A stretch of DNA of 64,000 bases from Shewanella metallivivens (GTDB taxonomy: Bacteria; Pseudomonadota; Gammaproteobacteria; Enterobacterales; Shewanellaceae): the NCBI RefSeq assembly GCF_028750675.1, contig NZ_JAQQPZ010000002.1, forward strand, positions 497,800 to 561,799. Direction: 5' to 3'. Shown here piece by piece: positions 42,405-51,782 of this stretch. The notes under the pieces were generated by a model, which ran no database searches, was not told the DNA's origin, and was given only the letters and a program-made list of their open reading frames with translations. The position numbers and the translations under genes are program-made. Positions within the stretch are counted from its first letter, which is position 1. Every line of letters begins with the position of its first letter.

Positions 42405-44749
42405 TACGAGAGTTCCTCTAGCTTATGCAACAAGGCTTGTTTACTTCGGTCAAATACATTCATTAATGTATCAGTAATATCGCCAAGCACATTTAATTGT
42501 TCATTACGAGCAGACCGTTCAATTTGGCTGGCTAGGTTTTGCATTTTCATTGCGCCTAAGTTTGCTGAACTAGACTTAAGTGAGTGCGCTGCTTTAAATA
42601 CTCTATCGGCATCATTATGAGTCATGCCAACAATGATCTGGTTAATCAACTCGGGCGCCGTTTGCAAATATATCTCGACAATATTTTGTACAAGTTCCTT
42701 CGCATCATCAGGTGAAATCTGAATAATATCGTTCAACGGGTCATCAGAGAATATCGGTGGTTCATCAGTATCACCATTTTGGCTTAGGGATGTTGATTGA
42801 GCGCCATCAAACAACCATTTATTAAAACACTCTGTTAGATTTTGACGCGTAAAAGGTTTGAGAAGTGTATCTTTAGCGCCAGCCTCCCTAAAACGTCGCT
42901 TAACATTGGGTTGTATATCTGCGGTAAGCGCGATGATTGGGGTGGAATAGTTAATGCTGGTTGGCCCCAAATGACTTATCGTTTGAGTCGCATCTATGCC
43001 ATCCACGACTGGCATATGGTAATCCATAAAGATCAAATCAAATTTTTTTTCGCTTGCAGCTGCAATTGCTTCCATTCCATTTGAGACTATTTCACAAGTA
43101 TGCCCCAATGATTCGAGTAAACGCTTAACCACCATTTGGTTAATCACATTGTCTTCAGCAACTAATACTGACGCTTTACGATAACCTGCTGTATTTTGTT
43201 CAAGTGTCACGACATCTTGTCGGTCATTCTGAACAAGACAATTATTTTGTATCAACGGAATGCTAAACCAAAAAGTACTGCCAATATTTGGCGTGCTTTC
43301 TACCCCATAACGGCCATTCATTAATGCAATAAGTTGTTGGCAAATGGCTAAACCTAAACCGGTTCCACCGTACTCTCGGGTAATTGAATTATCTGCTTGT
43401 GTAAAGGGCGTAAAAATAGATTCTAATTTATTAGCGGCGATGCCCATCCCCGTATCTTTAACCGTAAACGTAATAAAGGTCTCTGAACCTTCAATATGTT
43501 GTCGTACCTTGACCTTAACCCCGCCTTGGCGAGTAAATTTTAGTGCATTTGATAATAGGTTATTAAGAATTTGCCTAATTCTTACAGAGTCGCCTAAAAA
43601 GACGTCTTGAGACAATGGCTGAATATCGAGATCAAAAATGAGATGCTTCTTTTCTGCTACGGCTTGATGCGATTTACACGTCGTACTCACGAGTTCGTAT
43701 AAATTGAACTCATGAATATCTAAATCTACTTTGTTGGCATCAATTTTTGAAAAATCTAATACTTCATTCAACAATAGCAATAAGGTTTGCGCTGATTCAT
43801 TAATCAAATGTACGGTATTGGACACATCTTGTTCGAGTTTAAATGAGCTCAGTAAATCTGAAAATCCAATAATACCATTCAGGGGGGTTCTGATTTCATG
43901 GCTCATGACTGCTAAAAACTCAGACTTAGCCAAATTAGCATTTTTAGCGATTTCCAAGGTTTGCTGTAATTCAAATGTACGTTCGTTAACTCGATTTTCA
44001 AGCTCATGATTAATGGTTTCGAGCTGCTGACCTCGGGCGTCAACCTCAGCTATCATCACGTTAAAACTGTCGGCTAATTTTGAAAACTCGTCATTTGATT
44101 CAATATGAACCCGTTGTGAGTAATCTTTTTTATTTGATATTTGTTCTATAACCGACAACAAGGTATTGAGCGGCTTAGTAAACAAAGATTGTAACCACAA
44201 CATCACCAATACACTGGCCATGAAAGCAGAAACACCTGTTGAAAAAACTAACAGTAAATATTCGTCCAGCTGTTTTGACAAGGTATTCATATTGTCGGTG
44301 ATATATAACACCCCTAAAAACTCCCCTTCTGAAACTAATGGGGTATAAGAATGTACACCTACAGTATCGAGACTAAGGTGTTTTTGTTTTAGTGACGTTA
44401 AGTTGTTTATTGCCTCTAATTGTGGTTTATCAGTGCCATTTTTGCCTTGATAAACCGCAAATACCTCGCCTAAGGCATCATAAATAACCGCATGCACAAT
44501 ATCTGGCTGAGCAACCAATGCTGACAAGGTTTTTTCTGCTGACGAAGGATCATTAAAGATCACTGCAGCAAGACTATTACTGGCTACGATATCACTCAAT
44601 ACGGTTAGGTTTTGTTGGGCTTTTTGTTGGGTAATTTCATACTGTTTATTAATTAAAGATGTTGAAATAATGGTAATGACAATAAGAGAAATCAACAGCA
44701 TTGAAAAAATCAATTTTGTTTTAATCGAGAAAAAGTTTTTTATTTTCAT
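42404..44749 (-). CDS. Hybrid histidine kinase with YfiN-like (CHASE8) sensor and Hpt
   Basis: A 781-residue inner-membrane kinase. N-terminal helix, periplasmic domain (about 35-165) with the CHASE8/YfiN-like opening [20 protein letters not shown] and [16 protein letters not shown], second helix, HAMP (about 190-245), HisKA ([12 protein letters not shown]), HATPase, receiver ([25 protein letters not shown]) and Hpt ([14 protein letters not shown]). In Pseudomonas the same sensor is fused to GGDEF in YfiN and held by periplasmic YfiR. Here YfiR is encoded just upstream (ATGA overlap), so it probably controls kinase activity instead. Confidence 0.9.
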   Translation of the reverse strand: MKIKNFFSIKTKLIFSMLLISLIVITIISTSLINKQYEITQQKAQQNLTVLSDIVASNSLAAVIFNDPSSAEKTLSALVAQPDIVHAVIYDALGEVFAVYQGKNGTDKPQLEAINNLTSLKQKHLSLDTVGVHSYTPLVSEGEFLGVLYITDNMNTLSKQLDEYLLLVFSTGVSAFMASVLVMLWLQSLFTKPLNTLLSVIEQISNKKDYSQRVHIESNDEFSKLADSFNVMIAEVDARGQQLETINHELENRVNERTFELQQTLEIAKNANLAKSEFLAVMSHEIRTPLNGIIGFSDLLSSFKLEQDVSNTVHLINESAQTLLLLLNEVLDFSKIDANKVDLDIHEFNLYELVSTTCKSHQAVAEKKHLIFDLDIQPLSQDVFLGDSVRIRQILNNLLSNALKFTRQGGVKVKVRQHIEGSETFITFTVKDTGMGIAANKLESIFTPFTQADNSITREYGGTGLGLAICQQLIALMNGRYGVESTPNIGSTFWFSIPLIQNNCLVQNDRQDVVTLEQNTAGYRKASVLVAEDNVINQMVVKRLLESLGHTCEIVSNGMEAIAAASEKKFDLIFMDYHMPVVDGIDATQTISHLGPTSINYSTPIIALTADIQPNVKRRFREAGAKDTLLKPFTRQNLTECFNKWLFDGAQSTSLSQNGDTDEPPIFSDDPLNDIIQISPDDAKELVQNIVEIYLQTAPELINQIIVGMTHNDADRVFKAAHSLKSSSANLGAMKMQNLASQIERSARNEQLNVLGDITDTLMNVFDRSKQALLHKLEELS

Positions 44750-45279
44750 CGTTTAACCTCAACAGCTAATTTCAACACTTGTGAGCTAATGGTTAAGCCC
44801 GACTTTTCTAACACCTGCTGATTCACTTTGAAATATAAACGTTGGTCTTGTTCAATAATTTCAATCATCCCACCTTGTGAAGTAAAACCCGAAATGTCAG
44901 ATACCGTTAAAATGGCTCTATCATCAACGGCTAAAAATAAACGGCGGGTTAATTCACGGTAATTGCTATCAATAAATATGGCATCACATTGATTGACTTG
45001 ATTGGTTTCGGTTAACTCTATTGGCGAGATTGATTGGTTGCCAATTTTCTTTTTTGAAAGAGCCATAAAACTGTCTCGGTATTGTTTACCAAAATAGCAT
45101 ATGTGCCAAGCCGACTTCTGCTCTGTGCGTGTTTGCGGCCATTGGGTAAATTTTACAAAGTTATAGGTAAAAGCCGCTTTTAATTCAAAAGCGTCTTCTG
45201 CCATAGATGAACCTGAATACAGGACAAATACAGTCAGTAACCCATAAATGAATTGCCTATAAATCGTCATAATTTTCAT
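44746..45279 (-). CDS. YfiR-family periplasmic regulator (DUF4154)
   Basis: A 177-residue exported protein read from the ATG at 45279 (a TTG lies one codon earlier). Signal peptide to about residue 27, then the family motif [38 protein letters not shown], and [20 protein letters not shown] with KLAVEVKR at the end. YfiR represses a membrane-bound CHASE8 protein in other bacteria and links envelope redox state to c-di-GMP. Here it lies between a TonB receptor gene and a CHASE8-type kinase gene and overlaps the latter. Confidence 0.9.
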   Translation of the reverse strand: MKIMTIYRQFIYGLLTVFVLYSGSSMAEDAFELKAAFTYNFVKFTQWPQTRTEQKSAWHICYFGKQYRDSFMALSKKKIGNQSISPIELTETNQVNQCDAIFIDSNYRELTRRLFLAVDDRAILTVSDISGFTSQGGMIEIIEQDQRLYFKVNQQVLEKSGLTISSQVLKLAVEVKR

Positions 45280-45287
45280 CAATCAGC

Positions 45288-47324
45288 TTAAAAGTTAACG
45301 CTAGCTTTAACAAAATAACTAGGGCCAACACGATAAGGCAGCAAAATGCTTTCGGCTTCATATTCTAGGTGAGCAGGATAAAATAAGTTTTTACCGTAAG
45401 CCGATAACATAACATTGGGTGACATCGCCCAATTTATTGCAACGTCAACACCTTGATAACTTTCAATAGTTTTAGTAGTGCTTCCGTTACCTGAAATTAA
45501 TTCTGTATTGTCAATAAAACGCCAAACCAAATTAACATCGAGTGTTTTATGTAGTTTCCAATCAATAATACTCGATACCATATGTCCTGGCGCTTTAGTG
45601 TTTTGGGCAAGCACGCCATCGAATTCATTGTGGATGTAGCTGTAGTTAGCTCTTAACTGTAATTGTTCATTTATAGCCCATAAAGCCGATAATTCTGCGC
45701 CATAGTTATAACCATCATATTGGTTTTCAAAAACAGTAGATTGAGTCACATAGTCAGGATAAGTACTAAAGTCGGTGGTTCCTTCTGATACGCTACGTAA
45801 TTTGTCGTATTGGTTATAGAAAATGGCAGTATCAAAAGACAAAGTTTTTATCGGCATAAACCGATAACCCACTTCATAGGAGGTAATTTCTTCTGATTGA
45901 TAATCATCAGAGCCTATCACAAGCACTTTGACTAAGGGCGATGACTGAGTAGGAGCAATGTTAAGTGCATTAACCGAAATATTATTTTCGACTCTAGAAG
46001 GCGTCCTTACCGCTCTCGCGATAGATGTCCAAAGGTTATTTTGGTTATCTATTTGCCACATTAACCGGATATTAGGCTGAAATTCAAAGCCTGTATAATC
46101 ATTATGTTCAAATCGGGATGCTACGGTAAGCCATAATTTGTCATCAATTAGTGTCAATTCGTCACTAATAAATGCACTCCATAACTGAGTGTTGGTCGAG
46201 GGCGACTCTGTACTGGTTAATATTGACGTTGAATGTAAATCATCTTCAATAAAGCGGTACCCTAAACCCCACAAAATATTATGGTCATTACCCATTATAA
46301 ATTGATGTTGAAAATCCACATCAAAAGTGTTGGTTTTTAACTGATACAGTTGTTCATCTCTATTAGTATAATCAAAATATGATTGCAGGCTGTATTCTGA
46401 TGTTGCAGATAAAGCTTTAGTGTATTTTACTAACAAATTAACACCTTCGCTTTTAAGTTCTTCATCATAAAAGTCACGATAAGCGGGTGCTTCAACTGAA
46501 GCGATATTTGATGCTTGCTCCATTTTGGTGGTGTAAAAGTCACTACTGATTGTCAAACTGGTGTCAGCTTCTAGCTGAGCATCTAAACGGCCGCCCATTT
46601 GTAGATGGTTCCAGCTATTGTCTTTACTCACCGAGGCGGCAGATTCAACCAGATTACTCTCTAAGTCTTGTGACTGATGCTCTAACGAATCTCTTGAATT
46701 TGCTTTAATATAAACTCTTGATGTTGCACTGTCTGATAATTGCGTGCCATAACGTAAACCAGCAAAGGCTTGTTCATAATCACCCGCTCCAATTTCTGCA
46801 TAGCCATCTAGTGTATCGGCACTGTGTTTGGTAATAATATTGATCACACCATTAACTGCATTAGCACCCCATAATGCAGCACTTGGTCCACGAATCACCT
46901 CAATACGCTCAACATCAGCCATCAATACATCTTGTACCTCCCAATAAACACCAGAGAATGCTGGCGAATAGAGGGTTCTTCCGTCTATCATCACGAGCAG
47001 TTTGTTGTTGTAACGTCCGTTAAAACCACGGCTACTGACAGCCCACTTTTGTGAGTCCATTTGTGCAACATGAAGTCCAGGTACATCACGTAGAGCTTGA
47101 GGGATAGAGGTTGCACCAGAATGACGAATGGCTTCATTAGTAATCACATAAATGGCGGCGGGAGAATTTGAAAGAGGCTGCTTTTGCTTTGATACTGATG
47201 TGACTTCTACATTCATCAGCTCTTGTAAACTGAGATCTAATGAATTGGCTTCTTCTGCGAGAGCCGAAGAGCTGACTAACAACGTAAAAAGTGCAGAATA
47301 AGGAATAACGTGCAATTTTAACAT
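45288..47324 (-). CDS. TonB-dependent outer-membrane receptor
   Basis: About 678 residues from the ATG at 47324, where a signal peptide (MLKLHVIPYSALFTLL to ALAEE) begins; the frame opens at 47351. The plug domain has LQELMNVEVTSVSKQKQ, DVPGLHVAQM, LLVMIDGRTLYSP and VERIEVIRGPSAALWGANAVNG; a 22-strand barrel follows and the end is PSYFVKASVNF with a terminal Phe. The barrel is shorter than in many siderophore receptors. Followed within 10 bp by yfiR, so it may sense or import a signal rather than serve nutrition. The ligand is unknown. No sigma-54 element or shared palindrome was seen upstream. Confidence 0.9.
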   Translation of the reverse strand: MLKLHVIPYSALFTLLVSSSALAEEANSLDLSLQELMNVEVTSVSKQKQPLSNSPAAIYVITNEAIRHSGATSIPQALRDVPGLHVAQMDSQKWAVSSRGFNGRYNNKLLVMIDGRTLYSPAFSGVYWEVQDVLMADVERIEVIRGPSAALWGANAVNGVINIITKHSADTLDGYAEIGAGDYEQAFAGLRYGTQLSDSATSRVYIKANSRDSLEHQSQDLESNLVESAASVSKDNSWNHLQMGGRLDAQLEADTSLTISSDFYTTKMEQASNIASVEAPAYRDFYDEELKSEGVNLLVKYTKALSATSEYSLQSYFDYTNRDEQLYQLKTNTFDVDFQHQFIMGNDHNILWGLGYRFIEDDLHSTSILTSTESPSTNTQLWSAFISDELTLIDDKLWLTVASRFEHNDYTGFEFQPNIRLMWQIDNQNNLWTSIARAVRTPSRVENNISVNALNIAPTQSSPLVKVLVIGSDDYQSEEITSYEVGYRFMPIKTLSFDTAIFYNQYDKLRSVSEGTTDFSTYPDYVTQSTVFENQYDGYNYGAELSALWAINEQLQLRANYSYIHNEFDGVLAQNTKAPGHMVSSIIDWKLHKTLDVNLVWRFIDNTELISGNGSTTKTIESYQGVDVAINWAMSPNVMLSAYGKNLFYPAHLEYEAESILLPYRVGPSYFVKASVNF

Positions 47325-47499
47325 CTCAACAATGCCCTCTTTAAATAACATTAGCTGTATTTATTAAACTAACTTACATCAACATATAAAAAAAGTATGC
47401 TGTAGGGTATGTTTTTTTTACAAAATGATGGCTAGGTGAGATCAAGCGCGCAGTTTATGGCTATACGAATTAAATAATCCACTCAACAACGCGCGAAAG

Positions 47500-48924
47500 C
47501 TATAGAACTTGTGCCGATTTATGAGTGCTCGATTGATAAAACTTTAGTTTTTTTCCGACAATCAGTTTGTCTTTATGAAGCATATTATTCCAATAAATAA
47601 TTTGCTCAACACTGACATTATACACTTTAGCAATACTCCACAGTGTGTCACCGTGTTTTACCGTGTGATCTGCTGTAGGCGACACAACAGCACTCACCGC
47701 CATTGGTTTAACAATGTTATTAGCATTATTAGGTTGATTTACAGTAATAAGCACTGATTTTACAGCGGGCAAATGCGTATCTGGATCCACTTGGGATTGT
47801 GTATGTGGCATATATAAAAATTCTCCAGCAATAATTTTATCGCCGTTGATGTCATTCATGTGTTTTATCTTGGCCACTGTTGTTTGATGTCGTTTGGCAA
47901 TAATGCCAATATTGTCACCCGGCTGAATAATGTATTTATACCACTGCACCCGCTCATTGACGTCGGTATTGGCTAGAGCTTGTTTAAATTTTTGTGCTTT
48001 ACTGACTGGCACAACAAGTTGATGTGGTCCATGCGGTGAGGTTGCCCAGCGGTTAAAACCTGGATTAAGTTTTTGCAGGTGTGAAACGGGCATCTTAGCC
48101 AGTTTTGCTGCAACAGCTAAGTCGATTTGTCCTCCCACATCTATCACTTCTACAATAGGTTTATTAGGAATGGGTTGAAGCTTAATACCATAGGCTTGCG
48201 CATTTTTTATCACATCGGCAATGGCAAGTAATTGAGGAACATATTGCTTGGTTTCTGTTGGTAAATTTAACGCCCAAAAATCAGTGCTTAAGCCACGTTC
48301 CTGGTTGTACTTAATTGCCTGGTTTAGTCGCCCTTCTCCGGCATTGTAGGCCGCTAAGGCATAATACCAGTTGTTTGTTTTTTGATATAAATACTCAAGC
48401 ATGTCTAAGGCTGCAGATGTTGCCGCAGGCACATCTTTACGACCGTCATACCACCAATTCATGTTTAAGCCAAAATGAGTGGCCATGGGTAAGGTAAATT
48501 GCCACAAACCAGAAGCGTCAGCTTTAGAATATGCGAGTGGATTAAAAGAACTTTCAACGATAGGCAGCAAGGCAATTTCTATCGGTAAATCTCGATGATC
48601 AAATTCTTCAACAATTAAATATAAAAACGGTTTGGCACGTTGCGAAATTTGTTCAAGATGCTCAGGGTGATGAATAAACCAGTCGCGGTATTGATTAACT
48701 AAAAACTCATCAGGGATTGGCATGTCCATTTGCATACGGATCCGCTCCCATACGTCGTCAGCTTGTTTACTTTGCTGCCTGACCAATGCTCTTGGGACGT
48801 TAATCTGTTTTGTATTGACCTTGTTATTTGCTAATTTCGTCGGTTGAGCATCATTTAAGGTAGCTGTTTGGCAACCGGTTAAGACTATGACACTCGCAGC
48901 AAGAAGAATAATGGTTGATTTCAA
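47500..48924 (-). CDS. mltD: Membrane-bound lytic transglycosylase MltD-like with LysM domains
   Basis: A 474-residue lipoprotein that cleaves peptidoglycan at the outer membrane inner face. Lipobox LTGC at Cys18; an SLT domain (about 110-250) with catalytic Glu in PIVESSFNPLAYS, then SGLWQFTLPMATHFGL and YALAAYNAGEGRL; and two C-terminal LysM domains (YIIQPGDNIGIIAKRHQTT and HTVKHGDTLWSIAKVYNVS). This is the MltD layout. Single-gene unit separate from the upstream signalling operon. The symbol is given on architecture. Confidence 0.88.
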   Translation of the reverse strand: MKSTIILLAASVIVLTGCQTATLNDAQPTKLANNKVNTKQINVPRALVRQQSKQADDVWERIRMQMDMPIPDEFLVNQYRDWFIHHPEHLEQISQRAKPFLYLIVEEFDHRDLPIEIALLPIVESSFNPLAYSKADASGLWQFTLPMATHFGLNMNWWYDGRKDVPAATSAALDMLEYLYQKTNNWYYALAAYNAGEGRLNQAIKYNQERGLSTDFWALNLPTETKQYVPQLLAIADVIKNAQAYGIKLQPIPNKPIVEVIDVGGQIDLAVAAKLAKMPVSHLQKLNPGFNRWATSPHGPHQLVVPVSKAQKFKQALANTDVNERVQWYKYIIQPGDNIGIIAKRHQTTVAKIKHMNDINGDKIIAGEFLYMPHTQSQVDPDTHLPAVKSVLITVNQPNNANNIVKPMAVSAVVSPTADHTVKHGDTLWSIAKVYNVSVEQIIYWNNMLHKDKLIVGKKLKFYQSSTHKSAQVL

Positions 48925-49068
48925 TTCGAGTTAACCCTTAGCTATCACTCAGGCAATTTTGTATACGAATATTGAGCATTGTAATTGAGTTATAAAAGGC
49001 ATTCCATTTCTTTTGTGTACCTAAAATAGTCATTTTATTCAGCTTGATAAAGTGTTATTTAGGCTTAA

Positions 49069-50466
49069 TCAAATCAATTTTTCAGCTTGCTTATGGTCAA
49101 ACTCTTTTAATGTTTTTCTTGCTAAGTACCTAAACGGCAATGCTTTTACTGCCTCTTCAAATGGCATTACTGCGAAAGCCCAAAAAATAGATGCATCAAA
49201 ATATAAAATGAGCACCCCACAAAGTGGAATAGAAATTAACCATTGTCCTGTAAAATTAATTTTGAAAACTGCTGTCGTTTTACCTAATGCACGCAATATA
49301 TGACCATGGACTGTGTTATAACCCCGAATAAACGGCAACAATATATATAGCGGAGCAATGGTAGTGAGAGCTAAATAGGTTTCTGAAGCTAACCCAGGAT
49401 AAATGTCTGCAATAACAAAACTTAACCCCCAGAATAGCCCACAAGAACACACAGATAACACCACCGCCATAATGATGCTGATATCTACATCGGCTGTTAG
49501 GTTGTCGAGTTTTTTAGACCCTATAGCCTGGCTAATGGTAATAGCTGATGCATGGGCCCAAGACGTAATAAACTGAGTTCCGCCCCTTATCCACGGCATT
49601 AATACGGTAATCGCAGCGTAAGCATTAATTGAAAGCTGTGAATACAATAATTGATAAATCGTCGCCCCAATTGATAACATAGTCACGTTTGCCGCAACTG
49701 GAAAAATCTCAAAAAAATGTAATTTCATGTTATTAATAAATACACTGAATTGACTGCTAAAACTCAATGTTAATTCAGCTTGATATTTTAAGCATACTGA
49801 GAGAAATACCATACGTAAACTAATGGCTGTGACACTGCCAATAGCAGCACCAATGACCCCGAGACCTTGCCACTCGTTAAAGCCATGTATTAAAAGATAT
49901 GACGCAATGGCATTGATGGGCAACTCTATCAAATAACTTTTAAATGGTGTTTTACTACTGCCTATCGCGTTGAACATTGCGGTTATCACTTGAGTAATAG
50001 CAGTAAATAACACAAGGTACTTGGCAATATTTAAGTATGCGCCGATTTCAACATATAAGGTTTGATTGTCGGTCAGTTGGCGTATCAGGTCTTGATCGAG
50101 CCAAGTTAGTAATAACCAAAAAACAATGGCGACACTGAGATTGATTAACATTCCTGACCAATAAGCATTGGACAATTTAGTTGGGCTACCTGACCCTACA
50201 GCTCGGCTCATAACCAATTGAGTACCATTAGCCAGCGCCATTTGAATGCCAAGAATAAACGACACTATGGTCGTCGCAATTCCCATTGCAGCAAGCGACA
50301 CCTCTCCTAAAGGACTCACCAATAAGGTATCAATCATTAACATTGATTGCATCAACAACGCGTTAAGTGCTAATGGCCAACCTAAGGCAATGTTTTTTCT
50401 TATATAATTATTTGATAGAAACGTTGTAAACACTGCACACCTTATTACACCAGATTGAAACCACAA
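49069..50466 (-). CDS. MATE-family multidrug/metabolite exporter
   Basis: A 465-residue inner-membrane protein with about 12 hydrophobic segments. The MATE pattern GWPLALNALLMQSMLMIDTLLVSPLG at the first helix and the paired repeat of the fold after residue 240 are present. MATE proteins export cationic compounds by Na+ or H+ exchange. The true start may be downstream of the first Met, because the first 20 residues are poorly MATE-like. No operon partner; divergent from the GntR gene. Confidence 0.85.
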   Translation of the reverse strand: MWFQSGVIRCAVFTTFLSNNYIRKNIALGWPLALNALLMQSMLMIDTLLVSPLGEVSLAAMGIATTIVSFILGIQMALANGTQLVMSRAVGSGSPTKLSNAYWSGMLINLSVAIVFWLLLTWLDQDLIRQLTDNQTLYVEIGAYLNIAKYLVLFTAITQVITAMFNAIGSSKTPFKSYLIELPINAIASYLLIHGFNEWQGLGVIGAAIGSVTAISLRMVFLSVCLKYQAELTLSFSSQFSVFINNMKLHFFEIFPVAANVTMLSIGATIYQLLYSQLSINAYAAITVLMPWIRGGTQFITSWAHASAITISQAIGSKKLDNLTADVDISIIMAVVLSVCSCGLFWGLSFVIADIYPGLASETYLALTTIAPLYILLPFIRGYNTVHGHILRALGKTTAVFKINFTGQWLISIPLCGVLILYFDASIFWAFAVMPFEEAVKALPFRYLARKTLKEFDHKQAEKLI

Positions 50467-50821
50467 CCTATTGAATAGATTACATTAAAATCAAAAAAAA
50501 TCTCAGATGAGATTTAATCCAAATACAACATGATTTTAGCCGCTTGATAATAGTAATACAATAAGATTAAATTAAAGACGCAAATACCGATTGAATCAAG
50601 ATTTTTATTGGTCGTTAAAGCGATAAATCAAACACTCATTTAAAAATTCATGCCATATATTTACAAAATATGAATATAAACCGATGAGCAAGATCTTGCT
50701 ATAACCCTTGTATAACCTACACTTTAGATGATAATGAATCTCAGTAAACCAAATTTATGCAAAAAAAGTGATTTATTATATAAACAAAACAACCAAGGTC
50801 ACATTTTAATAAATAAGCTAT
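50467..50821. other. Divergent intergenic region
   Basis: About 350 bp of AT-rich DNA between the MATE and GntR genes. Apart from the operator-like sites just before the GntR gene I see nothing specific. Confidence 0.4.
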
Positions 50822-50865
50822 TTGGTAATACCAATTTTTGGGTGTACAATTGTATTAAATAGTAT
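50822..50865. promoter_or_regulatory. Candidate GntR (FadR-type) operators
   Basis: TTGGTAATACCAA (50822-50834) is a perfect palindrome around a single base and fits the FadR-subfamily form TNGTNNNACNA. TTGTATTAAATAGTAT (50850-50865) shares its left half with sites before the PL7 and PL6 genes. Both lie within 65 bp of the GntR gene, suggesting autoregulation. Confidence 0.5.
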
Positions 50866-50886
50866 ATATAGCCAATTGGAAAGATT

Positions 50887-51600
50887 ATGAATGGTGATTT
50901 TGAGTCTATTGCAGGTTCTAAACGAAGCTTACATGTGCAAGTCGCTCGTGAAATTGCAAGAAAGATTTTATCTGGTCAATTACCACAGAATTCAGTGATA
51001 CCAAGTGAAGTTGACTTGTGTGAACAATTTGGGGTGAGCCGAACAGCACTGCGTGAAGCGGTTAAACTGTTAACCTCCAAAGGATTATTAAAATCTAGGC
51101 CCAAAGTTGGTACTAAAGTGGTCGAACGTGCCTACTGGAATTTCTTAGATTCACAATTGATTGAGTGGATGGATGGCATTTCTGACAATGACGAATTTTG
51201 TTCACAATTTCTTGGCTTACGTAATGCTATCGAACCAGAAGCATGTGCACTCGCCGCGCGCAATGCTACCGTTGAACAACGAATGAAACTGTCTGAAATA
51301 TTCGAGCAAATGTGCGACATTGCCAACGCTGATGTATTTGACCAGGCAAAATGGACTTCTGTTGATACTCAGTTTCACAGTTTAATATTTAACTCAACCG
51401 GTAATGTTTTCTATCTGCCATTCGGTAATATTTTAACCACCATGTTTGCAAATTTTATTCATCACTCATCTACAGATGGGAGTACCTGTATTGAAGAACA
51501 CCGTCAGATTTACAGTGCGATTATGGCGGGCAATAGTGACAAAGCCCGTTTAGCTTCATCAACTCATTTGCAAGCGGTTAAAGACAAATTACCAATATAA
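50887..51600 (+). CDS. GntR transcriptional regulator, FadR subfamily
   Basis: A 237-residue repressor or activator. N-terminal winged helix-turn-helix (about 12-80: GQLPQNSVIPSEVDLCEQFG, SRTALREAVKLLTSKGLL) and a C-terminal FCD ligand-binding domain (about 95-230) with metal-site candidates in LRNAIEPEA, DTQFHSLIF and EEHRQIYSAI. FCD regulators often respond to sugar acids such as the KDG-type products of alginate breakdown, and the alginate genes begin 2.8 kb downstream; the link is inference. Strong terminator follows. Confidence 0.88.
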   Translation: MNGDFESIAGSKRSLHVQVAREIARKILSGQLPQNSVIPSEVDLCEQFGVSRTALREAVKLLTSKGLLKSRPKVGTKVVERAYWNFLDSQLIEWMDGISDNDEFCSQFLGLRNAIEPEACALAARNATVEQRMKLSEIFEQMCDIANADVFDQAKWTSVDTQFHSLIFNSTGNVFYLPFGNILTTMFANFIHHSSTDGSTCIEEHRQIYSAIMAGNSDKARLASSTHLQAVKDKLPI

Positions 51601-51609
51601 TTAATTTTT

Positions 51610-51654
51610 AAAAAACATATCGTCACCTTATGACTTCGTTTCGATATGTTTTTT
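51610..51654 (+). terminator. Rho-independent terminator after GntR gene
   Basis: AAAAAACATATCG pairs with CGATATGTTTTTT over 13 bp, with a 19-base loop and a T run in the right arm. Confidence 0.88.
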
Positions 51655-51782
51655 ATTAATTTAACCCAGCGGCGAGCACATCAACAGTCACTATTTATTC
51701 ATTCAATTAAACACATCATTGTGATAGCCAGCGAATTATAACTTTATGATAGATTGACAATTAACCTATCAAGAGACTTTTT

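Noticed and set aside
47352-47499. Sigma-54 promoter and enhancer upstream of the TonB/YfiR operon
   Set aside because: I looked for the same elements as at the other operons and found neither, so this operon is not placed in the predicted regulon.
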